Part shown: positions 23,929 to 34,748 of the stretch, piece after piece
How the letters are laid out: every line of letters begins with the position of its first letter
Numbering within the stretch: the stretch's first letter is position 1
Assembly (NCBI GenBank): GCA_973895155.1
Contig: OZ316896.1
Span: 4,402,001-4,466,000, forward strand
Length of the DNA stretch: 64,000 nt
Origin: Marsupella aquatica
Taxonomy: Eukaryota; Marchantiophyta
Direction of reading: 5' to 3'
The notes under the pieces: model-generated
Told to the model about the DNA's origin: nothing
The model's input: only the letters and a program-made list of their open reading frames with translations
The model's database searches: none
Program-made: the position numbers and the translations under genes

Positions 23929-24885
23929 AAAATATATGCATCTATGTTCTACGAAAACCTATGTTCAGCTATGTGATGGTGGACCAAAAAAGTCCCCCAA
24001 GATACTTTTGTTTGCAATACATACAGACTGCAATACAATGGACTGCAATACTATGGTCTGCAATACTGGACTGCAATAAGTTTCACTTGTTCTAAAGAGT
24101 CGACAAACCTATTCATGATGCATGTATGTTATACATACTAGTATTGAGACAAGACCATAATGACTTACGTAGGAGTCGGAAAGAGATGAAGGAAACTTTT
24201 ATTCCATTTGTCTTTTGTTTTTTTTCTTTGTTTGTTCCTTTTATGTAGATGTCATTTATTTATCTTCTTTCTTTTTCCTTGGGAGAAGGATGGGATTAAG
24301 CACTTAATACTACATTGTTTTAAAATTGAGCTAATTCTCATCCATTACCAATACCACTCTCTCACATAAGTGAACTAATTGAATATTTGCTCATTGAATA
24401 TTTGCTCTTTTAAGTTCAGCCTCTTGTGACCAAACTCTCTTTGGTCATGGGCCTGGTGAAAGTCTGTGCCTACGCCAAACCCAACAATCCCTACTTGTCT
24501 TCTTTATGCTGAATCCCTGTTTTGATTTACCCCATTATTTTAGTGCATTGAGGTAGTTCCCAACTTGTAATAATGAATTTGTACAGATGAAATTCGGACC
24601 TGGCATCTGTACAAGTTTCCTAGTTTCCCAAAGTTTCTGTGAATGGCTCTTACAATAACTTTGTGATCATTAGTCCTCTCCAAGCTGGTAATCCACCTCT
24701 AGAAGCAAAGAGCCTCATAATCTGCTCTTCTCCTGGCAGACGGATCTGCAATCTGATATTGGCAGATCTCAAATGTTTGGCAGAGACCGAAAACTAGTTC
24801 ATACAAGCACGACAGAAGCCTACAGTAGAGTTCCCTTTATTTAATGAAGTCCACTTGTCTACGTCGTTGCCACCGATAAGTGACA
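23929..24885. other. gene-free AT-rich flank of the rDNA array
   Basis: The sequence abruptly becomes AT-rich. A short tandem repeat of (GA)CTGCAATAC, about 14-bp period, lies at 24011-24080. T-rich tracts follow near 24210-24280. I see no gene, telomere repeat or RNA gene here. Confidence 0.7.
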
Positions 24886-25163
24886 TCAAATCGGGATCAA
24901 CAATATCTGCTCCCTCGCGGTTCTTTTGTTAGCCTCCATCTTGTTTACCAGTAGGCTTATTCTACAAATGCAAATGTAGTAGTTGCTTGTATTCATTCTG
25001 TAGAGATGGTTCATCATCCATCCGCACCTACGTAAAGTCATGCACACGATAAAGTGACGGAGAGTTGTCATTGCTTTAGTGTTTCAATTCCTCAAACTTC
25101 AGACGGCCCCCAATTCTTACAACGAAAGATACTGGAATGGGCAGCACAGCCATTCAGTTATTA

Positions 25164-25346
25164 TTAGGCTGCCCTGCTACGTGTTATAGCGTCATCATCA
25201 AATCTCACTGCATACTCATAGAGAGGAAACTGTGGTGAAAGCAGATAGGAATGAAACGATACCTGGTTAGCACGCGTGAAGTGGTGAAAGCCGTGCACGT
25301 GCAACTGTGGATTGTCTTCACCGTGGAATGTGAAAGTTTCTAGCAA
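25164..25346 (-). CDS. unidentified exon-like segment
   Basis: This open stretch of about 60 codons has a protein-like composition (HGEDNPQLHVHGFHHFTRANQ, then LLSPQFPLYEYAVRFDDD). A possible donor AACCAG|GTATCG lies inside it at 25263. I do not recognise the family. It may belong with the exon-like segment at 25579-25678 on the same strand. Start, end and expression are not supported by more than composition. Confidence 0.3.
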   Translation of the reverse strand: MLETFTFHGEDNPQLHVHGFHHFTRANQVSFHSYLLSPQFPLYEYAVRFDDDAITRSRAA

Positions 25347-25578
25347 TCCGCTACTGAAGGCAAAATACTTTACTCAGTACGATATTCAATACAATGTATC
25401 TCCAAATTCCACTAGTCAAATTTTAGGAGTCGTACTTTTCCATGAAACAGTGATTGAGAAGAAATCATAGATCTGAGTCAAACTAGCCCAGCAACGGGAA
25501 CTTACAGCAAACAGACGAGCAATTTACATATCTCCTCTAAGACAGAAGACAATACACTGAAGAGTGTTCCTTCCTTAC

Positions 25579-25678
25579 CTTTGTAAGCTGGCCACGAGCC
25601 GCTGATAATCACGAAGCAAGGAACTCAGGTCACTCAATCTTATCAATTGCACATCACATTGATTCCAGTGCTCACGAA
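25579..25678 (-). CDS. unidentified exon-like segment with good splice sites
   Basis: This is a 100-bp segment bounded on the minus strand by a polypyrimidine-AG acceptor (ending CAAGGCAG) and an AG|GTAAGG donor. It encodes REHWNQCDVQLIRLSDLSSL followed by LRDYQRLVASLQ, an amphipathic helical peptide. Both splice signals and the reading frame support a real exon. The gene it belongs to could not be assembled or named. Confidence 0.4.
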
Positions 25679-25791
25679 CTGCCTTGATAGAAATCAAAGC
25701 GAAATAGAAATGGATCAATGTAAGGTGCAAAACCTATCATTCATATCTATGATCACCAACTTTGATCTCGTCAGCTATCAATTTCTAGCCA

Positions 25792-27400
25792 ATGCAACAG
25801 CATAGCCCAAAGCATAGTAACAACAAACCCCTCGATCACTTACAGGTGTACAAAATATTCAAACCCCGGACCATTATTGTATTAAGGGAATCCAAACGTA
25901 AGCATGCTATCTACCTTCACAAGTTCAGCTGGGTTTTTGGAGTTGGCGCGTCCATCACTGTTCAGCAGTTATTTGCCCAACGCAAGGAGATCTTTGTCAT
26001 CCGTGCCTGAGTCTGTTACCAATGGACTCTCAGCTGCAGAAGGAAAACCCAAACGTTGGCGCAACTCCTTTAGAGGTGAAGCAGGGGTTTGCTACTTATC
26101 CTGGAGAAACAGAAAGCCAAGTTACTGGCAAGCAAACCATAATTGCTAATATATATCCAAGTGAATAGCACTAATGATGCAGTGTCTTCTTGCAGGGTTA
26201 TCATCACGGACCCCACTGCAGTGGGGTTTCAAAGAAGAAAAACGGAAAAGAATGCAAAAGAATTACGACCAGAAGGGAATGGTACAACGGACTTGAGTGG
26301 TGTCAGACTGCTTTGTCGTTGATGCATTTGGCGGCAAGCTACTCCTTCAAGATAAGGATGCCCGTTTTGCGACTGGATCATCTACAGAATTGAGCGGAAC
26401 ATTTAATAGCATTCAAATTAACTTCCACGAGGAACCTGCAGTGTTTGAAAGAAGCAGGAAACTAGAAATAAATGAAAAGTGACTACACACAAATCCGACA
26501 CAAGCAAATTTAACGCATTCAAAAATCTTGAATTCTATGTGAGACCTTAAAGCGAGAGTAATACCTTTTGTGACCAACCACCAAATATCCCCTAATTTAG
26601 ATTTGCCGTCTTATCCTCCACTTAGTATAAATCGGGAACCAATTCGAGACATTGAATGATAAGCTCGAGGGGGAGGTTCGTTGCTTACTGGAGCATTTTC
26701 CACAGAACTCTGCCTGCAGAGTCGCAGCCAGACAATTACATAAAAGAGCCCATAAAGTAGACGACATGACAACCAACACGATGTCCACTGGTATAATCCC
26801 TTGACATATCGTATACATCGAGAGATTGCTGGCCTCAGCTGCAAGACTGGTGATTCCCACGAAAAACATCCAGGTTATTGTTGACATATTAAAAAGGCAG
26901 AAGCGCGCCAAACGAATAAATGTACAATAAAGTCCCCCTGTGACCTAAGAAGGCCATGGGATCTGCAAAGCATAATTCATCAAAGCAGTCAACAGCCACG
27001 GATCAGGCAAAGTGCGCTGGGTGGCAACAATAGCAGGGAAGTCAAAAATCTCTGATGTCAAGTGTCTGATTCTGATCTAAGCATGACAGAAATTTTGGAT
27101 CCCAGAGAAAATTGAGGGGACACAGGAAAAGACCAGAAAGCACGTACCACGAAAATATTACTGGGGAACGAAACCCTCTACTATCCCCATCTCAAATGCA
27201 TCCACTATCATCGTGTTCTGGATTGCAAGGGTGACAATCAACTGTGACAATCAGCTGCTAAGGTGGTCCCCTAAACACATGTTCAGGTGAAAACATTGAG
27301 ACAGTAACCATCACGGTTCTGCAAAGATTGAATACATACCACGATATAGAATTACGCAAACATTATGATATATATCATAACGAGTCAGCCAGCCTCCAGT
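25792..27400. other. exon-like islands, no gene model
   Basis: Several protein-like stretches occur but do not join into one model. On the plus strand, 26205-26481 reads as two overlapping frames (AVGFQRRKTEKNAKEL, then CFVVDAFGGKLLLQDKDARF), suggesting a frame-shifted remnant. On the minus strand, 26597-26890 encodes a hydrophobic peptide with possible membrane segments. I could not identify either. Confidence 0.3.
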
Positions 27401-27747
27401 TCCGTGGCCACCAAAAATCTGCAACTGCCACGCTCATGACCAACGGATATCAGATTTTGTTAAACCATTACAGTCTGCCATTTGTCCGCTACTGCTAGTG
27501 ACGACATTAGTGACGCCCGTCCGTATCTTGACCCAAAAAGCAAGAAAACCGTCTCCGTAATTCATAGCAGGGCGAGACGTCCATCCTTCCAATCCATAAT
27601 CGAAAGCCGAAATTATCTGTGAAACCATCAGTGTTGTATTGCCTTTCTTCCAAGTATCTAGAAAGTGGATGACTGAATCATTCTTCTTACATAATATAAA
27701 ACATATGCTCCATAAGGTGCCATAAAAGAAAGGTCCTTGCATGATAC

Positions 27748-28684
27748 CCGAGAGGGTATTTAACAAACCATTGACCGTCACACTGACGCACCAGACGCAA
27801 GTGAATTGTCTCTGTTGAAAAATAGAGTTATTAAATTGCCGCCCTATGTTGAGAACGTTGAGAAATCTTTTCTCGAGCAAGCCACTTTGTCTAATACATT
27901 GCCCAACACCTTTTTCGTTCTTCTCTAGTGAGAGTTATCCAATTGCTGACCTGTGTCGAGAATGTTGAGCTCCGCCAAGCAACGAAAGACTACAATGAGG
28001 CCGCCAGACTTTCCCACTCTAGTGGCTGTGCGTCCACTGCAGATGACCACAACGAGAATCAGAGAAAAATCAGGTACGCAACTAAAGCATACCTGGCGAC
28101 GAGAATCAGGCCGACATGTACCGTCCTGAGTGGCAACTCTGTAGGACTCTTGGTTACAGAATTTGACAGAAATGACAATTAAAGCGCTCAAATGAAAGAA
28201 TCGGAAAAATTAACAGGAGATACGATGGACTCCAAGATAACAATTTATTTCTTTCATCCAAGACAGAAGCCAGCAGGTAAGCCAGGATTTGTAAAATGGT
28301 GCCAGTAGCGCCCCCGATTGAGTCAGATTCTAGGAAACATTTACATCAAGAGAATTAAGTTCCAATTGCAAGTAGCGATGATCCATTGCTTTAAATCAGC
28401 TAGAGAGCTGTTTCGCTTGTGAAGACAGAGTTCTCACCTGCCTGAAGGGGGAGGTTCGCTGGAGAGGTCCCTGGAGCATAAAGTTTGAACGCACCTCACC
28501 TTTCTCGATTGATCGACGGCACGGCCTCTGCAATTGCTTTGCTTCGGCTATGCTGTACTAGGCTATGCTCCGATGTTACTGAGACGACGTCTTCTCTTCT
28601 GGGAACTGGTGGGTCCCCATGGAAAAGAGATTCAATGTGCACTCCCACCCCTACGCGTACTCCCAATCCCAGAGTCACATCCAT
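27748..28684 (-). CDS. candidate 5' exons of an unidentified minus-strand gene
   Basis: Three exons join with matching splice phase. Exon 1 (28684-28500) starts at an ATG and reads MDVTLGLGVRVGVGVHIESL, with donor AAAG|GTGAGG. Exon 2 (28036-27951) follows acceptor CATCTGCAG and encodes GRTATRVGKSGGLIVVFRCL. Exon 3 (27811-27748) follows TTCAACAG and encodes TIHLRLVRQCDGQWFVKYPL. Each exon closes the codon left by the previous one (phases 2, 1, 2). I could not extend the model past 27748 with a consistent phase; an open stretch at 27540-27640 may be a later exon. Product not recognised. Confidence 0.4.
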
Positions 28685-28699
28685 AGGCCCCAAATCTAC

Positions 28700-30190
28700 T
28701 TATAAAGCTAGAGTGGATTTAGGCTTCTAGAGTGAAGCCGGCCATCTTGCATGTGAGGGTCCCCATATTATCGACCCTTTAAGTGATCACGTGGCACCTG
28801 CGTACTCATCGCCTTCCCTGCCTCGCCCCCCTCGCGAGCCAGTCATCACGGTAGTAATTCAGTAATTTCAAATTTCAGCTTCACCCAAATTGTGTAGAAC
28901 TCGTTGGCTCTGTAAACATTCAACGTCGACCTGTGTGCAATCGCTCCACATTGACAAGCTTTGTCATTTGCGAATTGGCAATCGGGCGAATTGCAATCGG
29001 ACCACGTTGGAGCACCAATTTATCTTCCTTTTGCCGGCTTGCACTATTACAACTCTGTTGCTGCGAAGTATTACCCAATTAGCCGGCCAGACAGGTCTGT
29101 TCATACGCTGATCACTGACGCATCAATTTTGTTTGAGTTCCTTTTAATAGCTATGGACATGCTCAGATCTAGTTCGCTGGGAGGTCCAAGACCGTTGGCC
29201 TGGAAGGACCTGCTGATAATTTATCCACAGAAGGATTGTCGATGAACTACAATACTGTTGAGACATTGACTCTCTTTCTATTTGTAATCGATAATTGTGA
29301 TACAGTGAGTCCACCTCCTTCAATACTTGTTAGTCTTGTACGTGGACTTTCTACTACCATGATTTCTGAAGTACTCTGTCACAACTTTGCAGCTACATAA
29401 GATCCGGAAAAGTAAACAGAAATAGTCTCCCATTAGCACATAGAGACAAACTTTTGAGTGGAGTAGACAAGGATTGATTCCCATTGGGTTTTGGATGGCC
29501 TAATCTACCTCCTCGGCTACTATATGTATGCCTTCAAAGTACTTCAAAGGCTTCAACCCACACTCACGGCACTAATCAGAGACTAGACAATGTGAGTAGG
29601 TGGCCCACCTCATGCACACTGAACTGGACTGAATTGGTGTCCCAGTTGCTGCATCGTTCCCACTGAATGGAAATTAATTGGAAGCATGTGATGTGAATGG
29701 AATGAATATTGTTTTCATGTACTGAGAAATTATCAAACACCTCATATCCAAAATCTACCTCTTTATGCAAGTCCTGATTGTGCCTTTCATTCATAAATGA
29801 TCCAAGAGCAAGGAACTATGTCTGATCCTCAAGCAAGTGCAATGAAAATCCATAATGGGGACAAAGAAGAAGAAAACTGTCTAGTGGCAAGCTAGCCATC
29901 TTCAACACTAAACGGCCGGCTGAAGAGGCGAGAGAGTTCAGGCCACTGGAAAATGAGAGCGGTGAGGCATGAAGCATGAAAAACGAACTTATTGAGCATG
30001 GGACCTGGTGAAATTGATGAGTGTAGTCATGCGCTGCAGTGAGCAGGAGGACATTCGCGGAGCATGAACGTCGAAGTGAGGTGTGAGCATTGTCGGGTGT
30101 TTTCCGGGATTTGCAGGGAAACAGTGAGCGTTTTGCAGGTAGACATTTTGCAGGGACAGATTTTGCTGCAGTAGCTCCCGCATAATGCAC
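28700..30190. other. intergenic, nothing firm
   Basis: Mixed-composition sequence. Short ORFs on both strands (for example 28961-29245 plus, 29816-30217 minus) lack recognisable motifs, good start contexts or partner exons. It may include the promoter of the candidate minus-strand gene that begins at 28684. Confidence 0.4.
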
Positions 30191-30197
30191 TGTAGAA

Positions 30198-30255
30198 TCA
30201 AGGTTTGGAGACAACAAAGAAGGACATCAAGGTTTGGAGACAACAAAGAAGGACA
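30198..30255 (+). repeat. two tandem 29-bp copies
   Basis: TCAAGGTTTGGAGACAACAA plus AGAAGGACA is repeated twice head to tail with no change, which indicates a recent slip. Confidence 0.9.
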
Positions 30256-30889
30256 GTTTAGTGCATGAGCTGAAACATAAAACCTTCGTAAAAATATTTA
30301 ACTCCGTTGGTCATTCTATGATTCAAGTCAAAGGCCAATCCATAGCTCCTTAATGAGCCTAGATCACTTGTCGTGTAAGGCCACACCCCTCTTTGTCTGC
30401 TGCCCACAATAACTCAACTATCTTTATTTTGTTTATTTTCAAAAGTTGTCTATGAACCCAAAATTTTGGGTGAGATTTGTGTCAAAAGAATAGATATTTC
30501 TAGAAGAAGAGACCCTAGTAGATGCCTTGCCCCACTCAACTGGTCTGCCATTGACCCATGGCCTGGATGGTGTCCACCTTTGGTCATCTACTTCTATAAT
30601 ATGCAATGCCGCCAAAAAGCAGCTCTTCCGTCTTCTTACAAATTCAAAAATGGAGGGAACAAACCTGAGCCGTCCAATTTTTTCAAAGATATTTTGGTGC
30701 TCTTGGATTGATTGACCAGGTATGTCAAATGATAAGCTCATTTTAATAGTAAAATACAAAGTATGTGAGATGATACTTATGTGAGATCATCTTAAATGTG
30801 TTTTTTTTCAAGAATGAAAGTACACAAGAATGGAACAAGAATCTTTTGGGGCATGATTTTTTAAATTTTTTTTTGCTGAGCCTATGCGA

Positions 30890-31070
30890 CCCTAGAAGGA
30901 AGTAAAATGGGTTAATTTTCTCCTTTTTTTTCTTCTTTGTATTTTTTCTTCTTATTTTTAAAGAAATCTGCGAAACCCCACAGAAAGGGAACACTCAGTC
31001 ACAACACTTGAACCCAAGACTTATGAGTCTCCACTCAGACAAGCTACCACTAAGTCATGCCTCTCTGGGA
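30890..31070 (-). mobile_element. tRNA-derived SINE-like element
   Basis: Read on the minus strand from about 31070, the sequence has an A-box-like TAGTGGTAGCTTG and, about 40 bp later, a B-box-like GGTTCAAGTG. An A-rich tail (AAAAATAAGAAGAAAAAATA and similar) follows about 30910-30960. This is the layout of a plant SINE. The B box is imperfect (GTTCAAGTG), so it is a decayed copy. A tRNA gene is excluded because no cloverleaf closes. Confidence 0.45.
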
Positions 31071-31399
31071 TTCTCTTCTTTGTATTTATTGTACATTTTT
31101 TCTGTTTATTTAATGGTGCCAATGTAAGAAAAAAGGGAGTAATGGAGTGGCATAGGAGTGAAGAAATAGGAAAAAGGGGGAGAGAAAAAATTAAAATATT
31201 CCCCTCCCAATAGTATCAAAGCAACCAAGGGCCATCATCTCTCTTGCACTCGCTCACACCCTCCCATATCCTTGCTCTCCCCAAAAATATAGTTTTCACA
31301 AGAAAACAACATCTTCTTCCAAATTCTGGTCCCGACGTGTTAGGACAAGCTTTAGGACAAGCTACGCTATTTGGGCCATGAGCATGTCCTGGGTTCAGG

Positions 31400-31940
31400 G
31401 TGGTCAATTGGTGATGGATAGGTACGAGGGGGAACCCGGGCCGCGCCCAAGGAAAGAGCTGTTCTGTCCGACGAATAGTGGGCGTGGGTTCTGGTTCCGG
31501 CTTATGGCATCGGGAGGACCTATCGCTGACCTATTTACCAACGTCTGTTGAGCTTGAGTTAGGATGCTAGGCTTGGCGAGTTCAGATCCTGAAGGGTTAC
31601 TTACCGAGGTGCTTGGTTGCTTGTGCAGACAATGAGGGCCGTTGAGTAGCGGTCGTGTTGGAGAGCAAGTGCGGCTTCGTATGGGAGGGGCCACTAGCGG
31701 TGCAAGGGGCACTAGGTTGCTTGCTCGAGGTATTCCGTGGAGGCGTTCGGGCACCAGGGGCACTAAGGCGTGAGTGTTGGGATTGGTGAGGGCGCTGGGT
31801 GGCAAGGTCCACCACTCCACAAGTCTCCCCATGCTAAGTCCTCTCCGGATGGCCTATCCGGGCTTAGACCATAAGGGAGCTCGGCGTCAGAGTCAACGAC
31901 GTCGGAGCAAGTGTTAAGGTAATCGAGTTCTGTGACTCAA
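31400..31940 (+). mobile_element. fragment of dispersed element (parts A and B)
   Basis: Part A (31400-31830) is about 80-85% like 50745-51172 in the same orientation. Part B (31828-31935) matches the reverse complement of 49981-50098. No transposase ORF is seen. The inverted position of B in the second copy suggests that B is a terminal inverted repeat of a DNA transposon, but termini and target duplications were not found. Confidence 0.6.
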
Positions 31941-31999
31941 GGTTTAAGGCTCCAATTGTCAAGGAGGGGTCTTAGTGGCGTTCGGGTTAATATGTATAT

Positions 32000-32800
32000 A
32001 GAGAGCCAAGGAGTCCAATTGTGTTTTCAGATGAGTCCAGTGGGTCAGAGGATGAAACAGACAAAGGAGATAGGGAATCCGATATGATAACACAAGTTGT
32101 TTCTGAATATTTAGAGACAGATGAAGAAGAGAATAGTTTTGGTCACCTTTCTAGTGCACCTGTAAATGCATCAAGAAGATCTTCGAAGGATGGTAGCTTA
32201 GTAGAGAGTGATGTATCTGTTTGAGAGCTCCCTGAAGGATCCAATTATAACAATGACATCACCAAATTTCAGGCTAGAGAGAAGTTAAATGAGCCTAGTA
32301 AAAAAGATAAAGACCGAATTACTAGGAAAGACAATGTGATAAATGATCAATTGAATAGAAAAAAATGAAAGAAATTTATAAGTATACCTGTTGTGATAAT
32401 TTTTGTGTGAATAATTTGGGTCTCCAAGATGTGAAGAAACAACGCACATATTATTAATATGGCTATCCTACCAAGAGAAGGACGTACTTCTAAGAGGACA
32501 TGTCAAAGGTGGGCATGCTGGTGCGAGTGGTTACATTGTTAGCAAAAGATCCTTTTGTCAGAGTGGTTTCAAGAAATAATTTTTATTGGAAACAGTTGCC
32601 TTGAAAGAATCATCTTTGTCTCATTCAATGGTTGGATGATTTACGAGAGTAGTTGAGGAGGATGGAACAACTCGGCCCGTCTTCCATGCCAAACATCTTT
32701 CAACCACAACAGATTGATGCAATATTTTCCTGGTCATCATGGAGAAGATTGCAGAATGACATTTGGATCAGCTCAATATGTAATTTCTCTTCTACTTTCA
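32000..32800 (+). pseudogene. decayed coding remnant, probably transposon-derived
   Basis: Broken frames with protein-like composition run on the plus strand: an acidic Ser/Glu-rich piece at 32021-32224, then 32380-32640, where NNFCVNNLGLQDVKKQRTYY and KGGHAGASGYIVSKRSFCQS are separated by stops. This is the kind of text seen in decayed transposase genes, but I cannot name the family. Confidence 0.35.
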
Positions 32801-33424
32801 CTAAAATTTGTAAAACTATCTTAGTACTACTATAATACCCTATCCCGCCAAAAGTGGATGTCTATCCCAAGGGTTATGGAATCTTCCCTCACTTTTGGAG
32901 GGAAGATTCCATGACCCTTGGATTTATAAGCCTTTTATCCTAGCCTTTCATTAAACAAACAAGACAAAGTATTTTGATATGCACCAAGATTCTCTAAGAA
33001 GGGGGCCTGATGGCATACCCTGTATGTGATGCCAAGTGTTGCCATTGGAATGGGGGCACTTGGGACACCATTACGAGGGGATAGGGACTAGGAGACATAA
33101 AGGTCAAAGTAGGGAGGGGAACTAATGATACACCCATGGGTGAAGGGATGAATAGTATCATACCCTCCCATAAGTATAAGATAGGGGATGAGACAAAGTG
33201 GAGCAAAGGAAGGTGGAAATAAAGATAATAATAAGGCAATAAGAGAAAAAAGGAGGAGAAAATGGATACCCTTGCCTTTCATTGGGTTTTTTTTTAGGGG
33301 AAAGGGGGAGGGGGGGAGAAGTGAGAGGGGTGAGAGGAGGCAAGGGGGAAGAGGAGGCAATGGGGAGGAGGAGGGTTGTCATCCTCCACCTAGGGTTGTG
33401 TAAATGTGTTTGCTTCTGTTATCA

Positions 33425-33870
33425 TCACCTATCTTTTTGACATCTTTTCCTAACCTCAACATCGTTTTCTTGACATCTTTTAATCATCTCAACATCTTTT
33501 CTCCCCTCCATATCTTTTCTTTTGCACTCCTCAACATCTTTTCTCACTTTGCCATCTTTTATTTCATCTCACCATCTTTTTCTCACCTTGACATCTTTAT
33601 CTCATCAGGACATCTTTTATCTCCTCGACATCTTTTCCTCACCTTAAACATCTTTTTCTCACCTTGCCATCTTTTCTCTCATCGACATATTTTCTCACCT
33701 CAACTTCTTTTATCTCATCTCGACAGCTTTTTCTCACCTTGACATCTTTATCTCATCACGAAATCGTCTTCACTTCTCAACATCTTTTCCTCGCCTTAAC
33801 ATCTTTATTCACCTTGACTTCGTCTCCTCACCTCGACATCTTTCTTCACCTTGACATCTTTCTTGCAACG
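33425..33870 (+). repeat. CT-rich degenerate minisatellite
   Basis: About 445 bp of variants of a unit near TCACCTTGACATCTTTTCTC, roughly 18-24 bp each and about 20 copies. The plus strand is almost pure pyrimidine plus A. It is preceded by a G/A-rich tract at 33250-33375. ORFs across it are artefacts. Confidence 0.88.
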
Positions 33871-33899
33871 CACAGACATGAGGCTATCTCATCATAATC

Positions 33900-34740
33900 A
33901 TATATGTATGTTACCAGAGCATTTTGGACCATAATTTAGCCTCTCACAACTTGAGCTAAAGCTAGATTTACATATATTATGTTTGATCAAACAAACCCTT
34001 ACTAAAAATATAGGTACGAGATCCACTAACTAATTTACTAGATCAATCTATGAGAGTTGAGGGTTTAGGTCAGGTCTCCCTAGATTACATAAAGATGAGT
34101 GTTAGGTCCTGGCTAAAGGTCAGGTCTCCCTAGATACCACAAAGGTGAGTGCTAGGTCCTGGCTAATGGGACCTGGACCTCTAGGTGCTTGTGAAACTAC
34201 CAAATGGAGATACTAGTTAAGTTTTAAATTTTGGCCAAGAGTAGTGGCTAAGATTTTAGAGAGTGGTAATCTAGCGAATTTTAACCACAGAAAAGAACCC
34301 TGGTTGGAATAGTGGAATAGCTCTTATCCATTGAAATTGATAATGACATATGTTTGAGTGCCCCTTTGCATCGTTGTACGCAGTGGCGGCGTAGTTAATG
34401 AACACCTTATGCAGCACTGTCAAAGCGCATTTATAGTTAAGAGCTGATCGAGGATTCGAGATTTCGGGAGATTGCTGTGTACGGTAATTTGGATTTCGGC
34501 TGAGAGGCAAGCCATGTAAGTATCTAACAACAATATCAATATAGGGCAGTCCAGCGATGTATTGGTCTCAGACAACCGTATAAAAAATATGCAGTGAGAG
34601 CCACGGAAACGTAGAGAGATAATTAATGCAAAGGATGGCCATTGATCATGGATCGATCGCATGCAAAGGAGAGCATCATTCGAATTCGTTACGAACGAAA
34701 TGGTGGGAAATGCCTCCGAGTTTGAAGAAGGCATAATTCG
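33900..34740. other. intergenic with a 50-bp tandem duplication
   Basis: A unit beginning GGTCAGGTCTCCCTAGAT is repeated at 34068-34117 and 34118-34168, with a few differences. The remainder is unassigned. The last part is likely the 5' flank of the gene starting at 34749. Confidence 0.55.
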
Positions 34741-34748
34741 ACCTTCCA

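Noticed and set aside
23929-24100. Telomeric repeats at the rDNA end
   Set aside because: No TTTAGGG or TTAGGG arrays are seen; the array ends in ordinary AT-rich DNA.
28890-29245. Overlapping ORFs of 73 and 94 codons
   Set aside because: Two frames are open at once, no motif is seen, and no splice sites give a longer model.
30975-31070. tRNA gene on the minus strand
   Set aside because: A- and B-box-like motifs are present but the arms do not pair into a cloverleaf. A SINE head fits better.
33425-33870. CRISPR-like array of short repeats
   Set aside because: Units are degenerate, directly adjoining and without unique spacers, in a plant nuclear context. It is a minisatellite.
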